Shown here one piece after another: positions 17,669 to 26,956 of a stretch of 54,823 nt of DNA. The DNA lies in contig JAFDYC010000025.1 in NCBI GenBank assembly GCA_018267625.1, positions 1-54,823 of the forward strand, written 5' to 3'. The notes beneath the pieces are model-generated. The model did not search any database and was not told where the DNA came from. It saw only the letters and a list, made by a program, of their open reading frames with translations. How positions within the stretch are numbered: the first letter of the stretch is position 1; every line of letters begins with the position of its first letter. The position numbers were made by a program, and so were the translations under genes. The stretch is from Bacteroidota bacterium (GTDB taxonomy: Bacteria > Bacteroidota > Bacteroidia > Chitinophagales > Chitinophagaceae).

Positions 17669-17820
17669 TTATGCAGCAAAGATGGGTGGCTGCTAAAACA
17701 TGCGGTTCATTCTTGTAATCAGGCAGGGAAACAACACCTCAAAGACAATTTTAAAAGAAAAAAATCCGGGAACTTCCTAACGTTTTCCATTGAAAAGGCG
17801 TCTTAAAGGAAGAAACAAAC

Positions 17821-18441
17821 GTGGCAAGCCCAGCCCTCAACATCCATCCGCTTTTGGCAGAACGCAACGCATATAACCCGGCGCACACAGGGGTTCAGGC
17901 TCCATTTGGCGAAGGATTGCAGTTGCTGATTGCTGCCTGCCTGCGCCAGGAACGTAGCGCGCAGCGGAAGTTGTATGACCAGTATGCGGACTTGGTGTAT
18001 GGTATCATACGGCGCTATGAATGGGATGAAGTCATTGCGCAGGACATCCATATTGAGGCATTCTGTCGGGTCTTCGACCGCCTGGCACAATACCGTTTCG
18101 AAGGTGCATTTGAAGGCTGGCTGCGTCGTATTGCCATTCACTCTATCGCGGATTATTTCCGAAAACACGGGCCACAAAACGAGCCACTACATGAGGCCGC
18201 ACAAGATCTGCCGCAGCACTACGACCTTAATGGAATACACAATCTTTCCTACAAAGAATTACTGAAAATGATTCAGGAACTACCGGATAGGCAACGCACC
18301 GTTTTCAACCTGGCGGTATTTGATCAATATCCGCACAAAGAAATCGGAGCGATGCTGGGCATCCCGGAAAATAACAGCCGATGGTACCTCAATGATGCCC
18401 GCAAACGCCTCAAAGAAAAATTAGCCGCTATAAACTCCTGA
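17821..18441 (+). CDS. ECF RNA polymerase sigma factor (sigma-70 family)
   Basis: The 206-residue protein has the two ECF domains. Region 2 contains LYDQYADLVYGIIRRY, and FEGWLRRIAIHSIADYFRK matches region 2.4. Region 4 contains the helix-turn-helix LPDRQRTVFNLAVFDQYPHKEIGAML. No in-frame ATG occurs before region 4, so the start must be non-ATG; the GTG at 17821 follows AAAGGAAG by 9 nt, one of the few Shine-Dalgarno-like sequences here. One base separates its stop from the next gene, which has an anti-sigma-like head, so the two probably form a regulatory pair. Confidence 0.9.
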   Translation: MASPALNIHPLLAERNAYNPAHTGVQAPFGEGLQLLIAACLRQERSAQRKLYDQYADLVYGIIRRYEWDEVIAQDIHIEAFCRVFDRLAQYRFEGAFEGWLRRIAIHSIADYFRKHGPQNEPLHEAAQDLPQHYDLNGIHNLSYKELLKMIQELPDRQRTVFNLAVFDQYPHKEIGAMLGIPENNSRWYLNDARKRLKEKLAAINS

Positions 18442-18442
18442 C

Positions 18443-20104
18443 ATGGAAGAGCAGCAACGAAATATTGACGAACTCTTTCGCGAAGCCCTTGCCGGGTACC
18501 GCGAACAACCACCGGAGGAGGCCTGGCACCCCATTGCCCGCCACCTCGAAGAAGATCGCCGCCGAAGGGGTGGTTTTGGGCGCTGGATGATGCTGGGCCT
18601 GGCCTTGCTGATTGCTATTTCCGGCGCAGGCTGGTGGACGATGTACAGGCCGGCAATTTCTTCTCAACCGGTTGCGAATGGCAATCTGCAACATCCCACG
18701 GACAGGACGAAGACGAGTCCAGTATCCGAAACTTTAATTCCTATTTCTTCAAAAAATAAGGTAGCAAAACAGGAAAGAAATTCTTATCAAAACCACGCAA
18801 TAGTCCCCAGTATCCTTGTTCAAAAGATTACTGAAATACCTGCTCAGCATGGGGGCATACCGGCACAAAACACAATAGCGACTCTAAATGCAAAGGGGTC
18901 ACTACCTCTGACCCGTAACTCAATGCAACTTTCACCCGGCATCCAAGCGGTAACCCTTAGCCACAGTTTTCAGCCTGCCTGGCTGAAAGCAATTACACAC
19001 GAGAAGGAGCGAGTACCCGAACTGAAGGGGAACTCCTTCAGAAATCTTCCCGCTACAAATCCCGTTACATCACTTATCCCATTGGCTTTGGAGCTTCCGG
19101 GATATGAGCCTCAGCTACCGCAGGATGAACGCCTGCGCTCAGAAGGATTAAAGCGTATCGAAGCCCGTCCGAGCCGTGTGTTTGAGGCTTCCACAAATGC
19201 AGCCAGGAGTGTGCATCCCGAAGCTGAACGCCTGCCCGATGCTGAGGAAGTCGCCCGGACTTCATCGCGCGGCTTGCCGCAGGTAGAGACCGACCCACTA
19301 CCCTTGCGGAAGGCACAGTATGCGCACTCCTATTCGATGACGGCTCTTGCTTCCGCCGGCTATTCTTCTGCATTACGGGGGCATTACGAAGCCGGAATCC
19401 GGGCTATGATTCAACTCAGCGAACATCTGGCATTAGGCATTCAACCGGGCTTCAGCCTGAATCGGCTGGCCGAAGTAAAACTGACTGATGCTGCCCGATA
19501 CAGCCGGGAACAATTGGAGGTGGATTCATTCCGCAGTACAGACCGCTCGCCATCTGTCCGCAATTCGATTGACACGATTTACAATTATGTTGTTCGGCAA
19601 ACGCTGGACAGTATAGTGGTGGCGGGCCTGGCGGCAGGAGGTACTTTTTGGGAGTTTAACCTACCGCTGATTGTACGTTATTCTATAAACGAACACTGGT
19701 ATGCCTATGGTGGGCCTTCCATAAATTTTGCCGGAAAAATAAAGGTGCATCCTACCGGGGGAATCCAGGTGTTTACCAGCCATCGGCAAGACTCATTAGC
19801 CCAGTCGGAAGCCTTGCCCGGCAGCACGTTTGAACATTATTTCGGGAAGCCATCGCAGCCAGATTACAGCAGCTATAAGCCGGTGGAAGTTCAGAATACT
19901 CCATCTGTTCGGGTCGGCTACCTGCTGGGCTTGGGCTATACAAAAGGGAAGTATTCAGGGGCGATTAACCTGAGCCAGCAATTCAGTGGATTCAGCGCTT
20001 TACCCGATGCCATGCAGCCTGCCTTCGCCGCACCGCGGGTCAACCTGAGCTTTGGCTATATACTCTTTGATTCACGTAAAAAAGTACTTCCTGCCTTTGA
20101 ATGA
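18443..20104 (+). CDS. Anti-sigma-like head fused to an outer-membrane-barrel-like tail
   Basis: The 553-residue protein begins with RNIDELFREALAGYREQPPEEAW, a cytoplasmic block seen in Bacteroidota proteins next to ECF sigma genes. One membrane segment follows (about 47-67), then a polar linker of about 230 residues, then from about residue 300 a run of amphipathic strands (YEAGIRAMIQLSEHLALGIQP, WEFNLPLIVRYSINEHWYAYGG, VRVGYLLGLGY) ending RVNLSFGYILFD, typical of PorT-type beta-barrels. If both ends insert where they seem to, one chain spans inner membrane, periplasm and outer membrane. The zinc motif of ZAS anti-sigma factors is absent. Function is inferred from order and topology only. 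Confidence 0.75.
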   Translation: MEEQQRNIDELFREALAGYREQPPEEAWHPIARHLEEDRRRRGGFGRWMMLGLALLIAISGAGWWTMYRPAISSQPVANGNLQHPTDRTKTSPVSETLIPISSKNKVAKQERNSYQNHAIVPSILVQKITEIPAQHGGIPAQNTIATLNAKGSLPLTRNSMQLSPGIQAVTLSHSFQPAWLKAITHEKERVPELKGNSFRNLPATNPVTSLIPLALELPGYEPQLPQDERLRSEGLKRIEARPSRVFEASTNAARSVHPEAERLPDAEEVARTSSRGLPQVETDPLPLRKAQYAHSYSMTALASAGYSSALRGHYEAGIRAMIQLSEHLALGIQPGFSLNRLAEVKLTDAARYSREQLEVDSFRSTDRSPSVRNSIDTIYNYVVRQTLDSIVVAGLAAGGTFWEFNLPLIVRYSINEHWYAYGGPSINFAGKIKVHPTGGIQVFTSHRQDSLAQSEALPGSTFEHYFGKPSQPDYSSYKPVEVQNTPSVRVGYLLGLGYTKGKYSGAINLSQQFSGFSALPDAMQPAFAAPRVNLSFGYILFDSRKKVLPAFE

Positions 20105-20162
20105 ATTTTGTCCTTCGTCTAACAATTTCAGGGCAATTGCTGTCCTAAGTATTATCCGCCAC

Positions 20163-21422
20163 ATGCAACTTGCCTTTCCCATAAAAACGATTCTGCTCAG
20201 CCTGCTGGCGTGTTGCTGCCTGAACCGTAGCCAAGCTTTTATTTTATCTGGGGTGGTGGTAAATTCCAGTTCTGGTAAAGGAGTATCGGGACAAAAAGTC
20301 TATGTGCTTGACACTGCAACCCAATTTATGGACAGTGTTTTCACGAATGCCTCCGGCGGCTACAGCCTGCATATATTGAGTAACGTGGACACCAATGATC
20401 TATTGGAAATCTATACCTACGGCTGTGGGGTAAAAACTACTGTTACCAAGCAATTCACTGGGGCAACTGTGGTCGCCAATCTCTACATCTGCCCCACCCT
20501 TTATTCGCTCAATGGCACGGTGAGCCTGAATGGCGCGCTCAATACCGGAACGACCCGGCTCTACCTGCTCAGTAGAGCGTATGACTCCTTAAAAAACGAT
20601 TCCGTAATGCGCATCGTAGATACCCTTTACACGGATTCATATGGCGGCACCTACAACAAGAACTTCACCAGCATTCCGAAAGGAACCCTGATGCTTAAGG
20701 CAGAGTTGCCGGAAGGACATCCTCAGTATGGGCACTACATGCCGACCTGGGAGGGACAGGAACTAGTCTGGAGCAATGCACCCGCTCTGGCATCCAGCAA
20801 TTTTTCCGCTTCTGTAGCGACCAACATCAGCTTACTTCCTGCAGTAGGTAGTAGCGGCACAGCAGCCGTTGCCGGGATGGTTACGGATGCCAGCATTTCC
20901 ACGCCCAAACCATTAGAAGGAAGATTATTGCTGCTTACCAATTCCAACGGAGTTCCCATTGCTTATACTCGTTCTGACTCGACAGGCCAGTTTTCATTTT
21001 CTCATATTGACTTTGGCACCTACAAAATATTTGGTGACTCCTGGGGCAGGCTCAATCCGGCGCTCACCTTTACGCTCACAGCAATACGCCCTATCATTTC
21101 TGACATCGTTTTTACAGAAGATAGCAGCAGTTTTTATGGCAGTTTCGGTGCCACCAACGTTGCTGGAAATCCCGATACCTGGACGGCTGTAAGGCTATTT
21201 CCAAACCCGGTATACCAGACACTACATATTTCCGGGCTTGACCAGATAGAAGGCCCGAAGAACATCCTGCTGTATGACATCTCCGGCACACAGAAACTTC
21301 GCAGGAATGCTGTGAATGAATCAGAAATCCAGCTCGATCTATCTTACCTGAGCGCAGGGGTTTTTGTGCTTGAAATACAAGCTGCAAAAGGCTTGGCTGT
21401 TTATCGCCTGCTCAAACGCTGA
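20163..21422 (+). CDS. Secreted protein with T9SS C-terminal sorting domain
   Basis: The 419-residue protein has a signal peptide (MQLAFPIKTILLSLLACCCLNRSQA), then carboxypeptidase-regulatory/fibronectin-like beta-sandwich modules (LSGVVVNSSSGKGVSGQKVYV near the start and AGMVTDASISTPKPLEGRL near residue 240). The last 75 residues are a type A T9SS sorting domain: RLFPNPVYQTLHI, then LLYDISGT and LSAGVFVLEI. It should be exported by Sec and then moved across the outer membrane by T9SS. The ATG at 20163 is chosen over an upstream TTG frame that overlaps the barrel gene. It lies 58 nt after that gene and may share its transcript. Confidence 0.85.
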   Translation: MQLAFPIKTILLSLLACCCLNRSQAFILSGVVVNSSSGKGVSGQKVYVLDTATQFMDSVFTNASGGYSLHILSNVDTNDLLEIYTYGCGVKTTVTKQFTGATVVANLYICPTLYSLNGTVSLNGALNTGTTRLYLLSRAYDSLKNDSVMRIVDTLYTDSYGGTYNKNFTSIPKGTLMLKAELPEGHPQYGHYMPTWEGQELVWSNAPALASSNFSASVATNISLLPAVGSSGTAAVAGMVTDASISTPKPLEGRLLLLTNSNGVPIAYTRSDSTGQFSFSHIDFGTYKIFGDSWGRLNPALTFTLTAIRPIISDIVFTEDSSSFYGSFGATNVAGNPDTWTAVRLFPNPVYQTLHISGLDQIEGPKNILLYDISGTQKLRRNAVNESEIQLDLSYLSAGVFVLEIQAAKGLAVYRLLKR

Positions 21423-21530
21423 GTGCTGATTCATTTTTGAAAAAATAATCCACAGGCCGTTTTTCCGGCTCGAAGGGAGAGCGGACGGTCAATACCTTGC
21501 AGTCCTTAGCCAAAGCAATTTTCCCCCACC

Positions 21531-22322
21531 ATGAGTACATCCGATGCGAAAGGTCCCATCATCTTAGTAACGAACGACGATGGCATCACCGCACCCGGAA
21601 TTCAGAACCTCGTGGAAGCCGTCCGCTCCTTGGGTGAAGTAGTCGTCGTTGCTCCAGACTCGCCTCAAAGTGGCACAGGTCACGCCATCACTATCGGCCA
21701 GCCCTTACGCTTAGAGCGAGTCCATCAATTTGAAGGCATCGAATCCTGGCAGTGTAGTGGCACCCCGGTGGATTGTGTGAAACTAGCCCGCGAAAAGGTA
21801 TTGCATCGTCTTCCCGACCTCTGCGTCAGCGGCATCAACCATGGAGCCAATCATGCCATCAATGTGCTGTATTCCGGGACAATGAGCGCAGCTATGGAAG
21901 CCGCCATTGAAGGCATCCCTTCCGCTGGCTTCTCCTTACTGGACTTCGCCTTCGATGCCGATTTCGACATCGCCAGGGAAGTAGCCAATACTATTGCCCG
22001 GCGTTTATTGGAAAGCAAACTACCCGCCCGAACCCTACTGAATGTGAATATTCCTAAACTGCCCCGTGACCAATTCAAGGGTATCCGTCTGTGCAGACAA
22101 GCCAATGCACATTGGGAGGAACAATTTGATCACCGCAAAGACCCCAGGGGCCGGGATTATTACTGGATGGTGGGCGCATTCGTGAATCAGGATGAGGGGG
22201 GCGGAACGGACGTGGATGCACTGGAAGCAGGATTTGCCTCGGTCGTACCCATCAAATTTGACCTCACCGACACGGCCATGCAAGAGCGGCTCAGCAAAGA
22301 CTGGAAGGATTTGTTTGTGTGA
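21531..22322 (+). CDS. surE: 5'/3'-nucleotidase SurE
   Basis: The 263-residue protein has the SurE signatures: metal-binding Asp16-Asp17 in VTNDDGI, the PQSGTGHAIT loop, and SGINHGANHAINVLYSGTMSAAMEA. SurE dephosphorylates nucleoside 5'/3'-monophosphates in the cytoplasm and is linked to stationary-phase survival. Length and motif order are normal. TACCTTGC, a partial -7 match, lies about 30 nt upstream. It is probably an independent unit, as 131 nt separate it from the next gene. Confidence 0.96.
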   Translation: MSTSDAKGPIILVTNDDGITAPGIQNLVEAVRSLGEVVVVAPDSPQSGTGHAITIGQPLRLERVHQFEGIESWQCSGTPVDCVKLAREKVLHRLPDLCVSGINHGANHAINVLYSGTMSAAMEAAIEGIPSAGFSLLDFAFDADFDIAREVANTIARRLLESKLPARTLLNVNIPKLPRDQFKGIRLCRQANAHWEEQFDHRKDPRGRDYYWMVGAFVNQDEGGGTDVDALEAGFASVVPIKFDLTDTAMQERLSKDWKDLFV

Positions 22323-22453
22323 CACCCAGAGCATTGTCTTTGTAGAAAATGATGCCCCAACTTCTAAGTTTCCAGACAGAGGTCAAATACCTTTCCTGAG
22401 GGAACGAATTTTTCAAAGCGGCAAGTTCAACATTCAAAAACATTCATAATCCT

Positions 22454-22867
22454 ATGTGGCTGTTGTATGCAATCCTGTCGGCTGTCTTTGCCGGCGCCGT
22501 AGCCATCCTGGCGAAATTGGGAATGGAAGGTGTGGACAGCGACCTGGCCACGGCCATTCGCTGCATCGTGATTGTGGTAGTTGCCTGGGGCATCGTGTGG
22601 GCCCGCGGCCTGGCTCCCCAAGTACCTCAGCTCGGCTTGAAAAACTGGCTCTTCATGAGCCTCTCGGGCATTGCCACCGGGCTTAGCTGGCTGTTTTACT
22701 TCCGGGCATTGAAGATCGCGCGGGTAGCACAAGTGGTGCCTATTGACAAGCTCAGCATTGCATTTGCTATCGTGCTGGCCTTTTTGGTACTCGGTGAAGT
22801 GCCCAGCCTGAAAGTGGCCATCGGCGCAGCTCTGGTGATTGCCGGCAGTTTAGTGATTGCACTTTAA
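22454..22867 (+). CDS. Half-size EamA-family transporter
   Basis: The 137-residue protein is one EamA domain (about five membrane helices) rather than the usual two, so it should dimerise. It begins WLLYAILSAVFAGAVAILAKLG and ends VAIGAALVIAGSLVIAL, with the internal conserved SWLFYFRALKIARVAQVVPIDKLS. Such 140-residue EamA proteins are widespread and their substrates unknown. Its stop is followed by a degenerate intergenic repeat of matching polarity. Confidence 0.88.
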   Translation: MWLLYAILSAVFAGAVAILAKLGMEGVDSDLATAIRCIVIVVVAWGIVWARGLAPQVPQLGLKNWLFMSLSGIATGLSWLFYFRALKIARVAQVVPIDKLSIAFAIVLAFLVLGEVPSLKVAIGAALVIAGSLVIAL

Positions 22868-22907
22868 GGAGTACGCGTATTATTTCTGCTGTTCGTTTTT
22901 GATAGCA

Positions 22908-22990
22908 ATTTTTTTGTTGCCGGCCACAGCGCCCGGAAGGGGCATCATTATAGCCTATCCAGGATTTGCATTCCGAACAGGCTACAACGA
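22908..22990 (+). repeat. Degenerate intergenic repeat at the EamA 3' end
   Basis: In the EamA direction the element reads a T-run (22909-22915), GTTGCCGGC and a G/C-rich stretch, matching the 5' half of the well-preserved copies. The GTTGCGTCGCAC core is eroded. It lies between the EamA stop and the terminator of the convergent ompH gene. Confidence 0.4.
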
Positions 22991-23016
22991 CTATCGGGAA
23001 ACAAGAATCAGCGGAT

Positions 23017-23052
23017 AAAAAAAGCCCGCCCCAGTTGTCTGAGGCAGGCTTT
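23017..23052 (-). terminator. Intrinsic terminator of the distal ompH gene
   Basis: AAAGCC-C-GCC (23021-23030) pairs with GGC-A-GGCTTT (23043-23052) with one mismatch. On the minus strand a T-run follows the stem (23023-23017). Confidence 0.85.
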
Positions 23053-23075
23053 AATAAAGATGTTGAGTTACCTGA

Positions 23076-23594
23076 TTACTTAATGCCCAGCTTAGCTTTC
23101 ACTAAGGGCAGCACATTATCGCCGTCATTGGCGAACAAGAGCATACCGCTGCTGGCATCGAAAATATAGCTGTAACCCTTTTCCTTAGCGACTTCCCGAA
23201 TGGCTTTATCGGCCTTGTCAAGGATGGGTTTATAAAGCTCTTCTTTCTTTTTGGCAATCTTGTCCTGAGCGCTTTGTTGATAATCGCGGATACGGGACTC
23301 GAGATCTTGTAGTTCTTTTTGCTTCACCATTTTCACGGCATCACTCATGGTTTTTTCGCCGGCCTGATAGTCGCTGCCTTTCTTTTCAAACTCCTTGCCC
23401 ATGGCCTCGAGCTGGTCCTGATATTGTTTGGCAAAAGCCTTAAGGTCGGTGTCGGCCTTAGCCATTTCAGGCATGACGGAAAGTAATTCCTGGCTGTTGA
23501 TGTAACCCAGCTTCTGAGTTCCTATTTCTCCGATAGCAAAAGAGGAAAAAGAAGCCAGCAGGCAGGCTGCTAATGTCAGCACATATTTTTTCAT
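23076..23594 (-). CDS. OmpH/Skp family periplasmic chaperone (second copy)
   Basis: The 172-residue protein has a signal peptide (MKKYVLTLAACLLASFSSFA), a central coiled coil of charged helices (about 50-130) and the OmpH ending SYIFDASSGMLLFANDGDNV. Skp/OmpH trimers hold unfolded outer-membrane proteins in the periplasm and deliver them to BamA. It is the last gene of the uppS-bamA-ompH-ompH run and ends at a terminator. The 135-nt gap before it may hold its own promoter. Confidence 0.9.
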   Translation of the reverse strand: MKKYVLTLAACLLASFSSFAIGEIGTQKLGYINSQELLSVMPEMAKADTDLKAFAKQYQDQLEAMGKEFEKKGSDYQAGEKTMSDAVKMVKQKELQDLESRIRDYQQSAQDKIAKKKEELYKPILDKADKAIREVAKEKGYSYIFDASSGMLLFANDGDNVLPLVKAKLGIK

Positions 23595-23729
23595 GATTTT
23601 ACGGTTGGTTGTCGGTGATACCGGGTATTTGGGTGGTGGAATAATTATGAAGAAAGTAGTTGTCCGGGGTATAGAGCAACGCTCAAAACACAGGCAGGGC
23701 GGGCCTGACGGGGCGCAAAGAAACAGCCA

Positions 23730-24245
23730 TTATTTGTTAACCCCAAGTTGTTTCAGTACTTCATCGCTCTTGTCCAATGCAGGTTTGGCGTAAAACAAAG
23801 TGACACCGCCGGACTTGTCAAAGATGATGTCATAATTCCGGGCCGTAGCGACCTGCTGGACGGCGGTATAAACACGGTCCTGAATGGGTTTAATCAGTTC
23901 CTGGCGTTTTTTGAATAAGTCCCCTTCATAGCCAAAGCGTTTTTTCTGCAAGTCGCGGGCGGCCTTTTCGCGGGCAGTGATTTCGTCTTCGCGTTTGCGG
24001 CGCATCTCATCGCTGAGCATCGGGCGCTCCGCCTGATACGCTTTATACATACGGTCCACTTGAGCCATCATGCTGTCTATCTCTGTCTGCCAGGCTTTGC
24101 TGGTCTGGTCGAGTTTGGTTTGTGCGTCTTTGTAGTCCACCAGCTTTTCGAGGATATACTTTGAGTCTATCACCGCGTAGCGCTGCCCGAAGCTGGCAGG
24201 TGCCAAGGCACATAGGGCAACAAATAAGAACAGCAATTTTTTCAT
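23730..24245 (-). CDS. OmpH/Skp family periplasmic chaperone (first copy)
   Basis: The 171-residue protein has signal peptide MKKLLFLFVALCALAPASFG and begins its mature part with QRYAVIDSKYILEKL, the Bacteroidota OmpH pattern. A long coiled coil follows (about 40-130), then the closing domain YDIIFDKSGGVTLFYA. A longer frame to 24293 is rejected because the signal peptide starts at 24245. It lies 63 nt downstream of bamA. The two tandem copies share layout but differ clearly in sequence, so they may form hetero-oligomers or have separate clients. Confidence 0.9.
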   Translation of the reverse strand: MKKLLFLFVALCALAPASFGQRYAVIDSKYILEKLVDYKDAQTKLDQTSKAWQTEIDSMMAQVDRMYKAYQAERPMLSDEMRRKREDEITAREKAARDLQKKRFGYEGDLFKKRQELIKPIQDRVYTAVQQVATARNYDIIFDKSGGVTLFYAKPALDKSDEVLKQLGVNK

Positions 24246-24308
24246 AGAAAGATGGTTTGAAGAAAAATGAGTGTAGGCAGAGAATGGAAGCACTTCTACC
24301 TGCGTCTA

Positions 24309-26945
24309 TTAATCCGGTTCGAAGCCCAGCATGAATGTAAACTTCGACATGTCTTTAAGAGAAGTAACGCCATTGGCCGGGTCATACCGGTCGAAGCCGA
24401 TACCATAGTCTAATCCCAACAGGCCAAACATGGGCAGGAAAATCCGGATACCCAAACCGGCATCGCGGTTCAGCTTAAATGGATTGTAGTCCTTGAATGA
24501 GCCCCAGGCATTGGCGGCATCAAAGAAGGCCAGGCCATAAATCGTGGAGGTGGGCGACAGCGAGAAAGGATAACGCACTTCGGCCGTGTATTTATTGAAG
24601 ATGGTCGCGTCCGAAGCATATACTTCATAGCCGCGCTGCGAAATAATGTCGCGACCGATAAAGTATGACTGACCACTCAGGCCATCACCACCAAGCTGGA
24701 AGCGTTCAAAAGGTGAGAAGCCAATCTCTTTGTTGTAATAACCCATGAAGCCATACTTGGTAGAAAGCTTAAACACGAGATTGCCCACTATACGCTGATA
24801 CCAGTCTGCCTTGAAACGATACTTGTGGTACTCGATAAACTTATACCGTTGATCATCCGTTTCTGTACTGTAATCACGGTCTTCCCGAAACGCACTGTAG
24901 GGCGGTGTGAACTGGAAGGTGAATGAGATATCGGAACCACTACGCGGATAGAGGGGCTGGTCAACGGTGTAGCGAGCCAGCACTAATCGGAAATAGAGGT
25001 TATTGCTGTAGCCATTACGGAACGTATCCACCAGGGTATAATTCCGCAACAGATAATTCTGGTAGTTGACACCGTAGGTAAGTACGAAGTTGTCATCAGG
25101 CCATTTCAGTCGGCTGCTGAGCGACACGCCGCCTCCCAACTGACGGAGGAAAGAAGTGGTAGCCAGTTCCGGAGTTGACGCTGCTGAATAGCGGCTATAG
25201 ACAAAAGAGACCGTAAGGGCATTGGGTTTTTTCCCGCCCAGCCAAGGCTCCGTGAATGAAGTGTTGAATGAGTTGTAGAGCGGCCCGTTGCTCTGATAGT
25301 TGATTGAGAATTTTTGGCCATCGCCCACCGGAAGCGGATCCCAATATTTGGGTTTGAAGATATTTCGGACGGAAAAGTTGGAGAAAGCGATACCCACATT
25401 GCCGTAGAAGTTGACCCCACCGCCGAAACCGGCGGAAAGCTGAAGCTGGTCCGAGCTTTTTTCTACTACGGTATAGTCAATATCCACCGTACCGTTTTCG
25501 GGGTGTGGCTTAGGCAGGATTCCGATTTTTTCCTGGTCAAAAAAGCCGAGGTTGGCTATTTCGCGCTGGGAGCGGATGAGGTCGGCACGGGAAAATTTAT
25601 TACCCGGAACCGTGCGTAATTCCCGGCGGATGACATGCTCATTAGTGCGGTCATTGCCATAAATATTTACCTGGCCTATGGTAGCCTGACTGCCTTCGGT
25701 AATCCGCATTTCATAGTTGATGGTGTCATGCACAATAGAGGCTTCAACCGGGTCAATATTGAAAAACAAATAGCCATCGTCCATGTACAGCGAAGACACA
25801 TCTTCACTGCCATCCGGCGAAATCTGGCGGCCCAGACGTTTTTCTAATAACTCTGAATTATAGACATCGCCTTTATGGATACCAAGGATGCGGGAAAGCT
25901 CTTCATCAGTGTATTTGGTATTGCCCCGCCAACTGATATCTCCGAAATAATATCGGCTTCCTTCATTCACTTTCAAATCCACATTCAAGTTGCCATTGCG
26001 GACGGGATAAACTGTATCCGCCAGGATAGCTGCATCGCGGTAGCCAAGTGAGTTGTAGTAGGCTATCAGGCTTTGCTTGTCTTCTTCATACTTGCGCTCA
26101 TTATACTTCGAGCCGGAGAAGAGTTTAAAGCGGAAATAAGGATCTAACTGGGTCAACGTTTTTGATAAAGACAGAAATCCAAAGTGCTTGAAGTATTCCC
26201 GGGTATTGCGTTCGGTACCGCCATACACGCTACGGTCATCGGCGGGATGCAGGGTCAGTCGGCTCATTTCTTTCGTACCCTTAAAGGTGCGCTTCAGCCT
26301 CTGAGCGGTGGCTTCTTCATTACCCGAAATGTTGATTTGGTTGATATGGGTCTTCGCACCTTTGTTGATGTAAAAAGTGAGGATGACACTGTTTACTTTA
26401 TTGGAATCTTTTTGCTCCTTGACCGTCACCTTCACCTTCCCGTAGCCTTTGTCCACAAAGAATTTCCGGATTCTTACCATGGCTTCTTTCTTCACTGCAT
26501 CAGTCACCACCCTACTCACGCGTAAGTCCACTTTTTCATTCAGTTCCGTTGCCTCACTCTTGCGCACCCCACGAAAAACTTTAGCGCTGAGCTTTGGACG
26601 TTCTTCCACCACCAAGTCCAAAAAGACTTTATTCCCCACGATACGGGTAATATCCATGCGAAGATTGGCAAACAAATCTTGCTTCCAGAGTTGCCGGAGG
26701 GCGCGGGCAATGCCGTCATCATCAGGCAGCCGGACCTTATCGCCCACTTTCAAGCCGGCTACGGCCAGCAGCAAGTCCTGATCGAGGTATTGGGCACCAC
26801 TGACCGTGATGCCGCCAATTTCATACTCCTGTTGACGGTGTGTATCAGAAGCTGCAGCGGATTGTGCAAGCTGAGCCTGCACTGCCAGGCTGCATAGCAG
26901 CAGGGGTAAAATAAATAAGCAGGAACGCAAGCGCTTTCTATGCAT
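24309..26945 (-). CDS. bamA: Outer membrane protein assembly factor BamA
   Basis: The 878-residue protein has a signal peptide ending VQAQ, five POTRA domains (about 40-480) and a 16-strand barrel to the C-terminus. EIGGITVSGAQYLD opens POTRA 1, QINISGNEEAT and GQVNIYGNDRTNEHVI mark later POTRAs, and SQRGYEVY holds the conserved RG(Y/F) of loop 6. About 60 residues around KEMSRLTLHPADDRSVYGGTERNT to the NERKYEEDKQSL helix form an insertion relative to E. coli BamA, common in Bacteroidota. BamA folds proteins into the outer membrane. It starts 11 nt after uppS, and the two ompH genes follow. Confidence 0.97.
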   Translation of the reverse strand: MHRKRLRSCLFILPLLLCSLAVQAQLAQSAAASDTHRQQEYEIGGITVSGAQYLDQDLLLAVAGLKVGDKVRLPDDDGIARALRQLWKQDLFANLRMDITRIVGNKVFLDLVVEERPKLSAKVFRGVRKSEATELNEKVDLRVSRVVTDAVKKEAMVRIRKFFVDKGYGKVKVTVKEQKDSNKVNSVILTFYINKGAKTHINQINISGNEEATAQRLKRTFKGTKEMSRLTLHPADDRSVYGGTERNTREYFKHFGFLSLSKTLTQLDPYFRFKLFSGSKYNERKYEEDKQSLIAYYNSLGYRDAAILADTVYPVRNGNLNVDLKVNEGSRYYFGDISWRGNTKYTDEELSRILGIHKGDVYNSELLEKRLGRQISPDGSEDVSSLYMDDGYLFFNIDPVEASIVHDTINYEMRITEGSQATIGQVNIYGNDRTNEHVIRRELRTVPGNKFSRADLIRSQREIANLGFFDQEKIGILPKPHPENGTVDIDYTVVEKSSDQLQLSAGFGGGVNFYGNVGIAFSNFSVRNIFKPKYWDPLPVGDGQKFSINYQSNGPLYNSFNTSFTEPWLGGKKPNALTVSFVYSRYSAASTPELATTSFLRQLGGGVSLSSRLKWPDDNFVLTYGVNYQNYLLRNYTLVDTFRNGYSNNLYFRLVLARYTVDQPLYPRSGSDISFTFQFTPPYSAFREDRDYSTETDDQRYKFIEYHKYRFKADWYQRIVGNLVFKLSTKYGFMGYYNKEIGFSPFERFQLGGDGLSGQSYFIGRDIISQRGYEVYASDATIFNKYTAEVRYPFSLSPTSTIYGLAFFDAANAWGSFKDYNPFKLNRDAGLGIRIFLPMFGLLGLDYGIGFDRYDPANGVTSLKDMSKFTFMLGFEPD

Positions 26946-26956
26946 GCCGGGATTCT

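Noticed and set aside
17769..17802. Possible RpoE-type autoregulated promoter (GGAAC ... GTC) before the ECF sigma gene
   Set aside because: The spacing between GGAAC and GTC is about 26 nt rather than about 16-17, and Bacteroidota ECF promoters need not follow the E. coli consensus.
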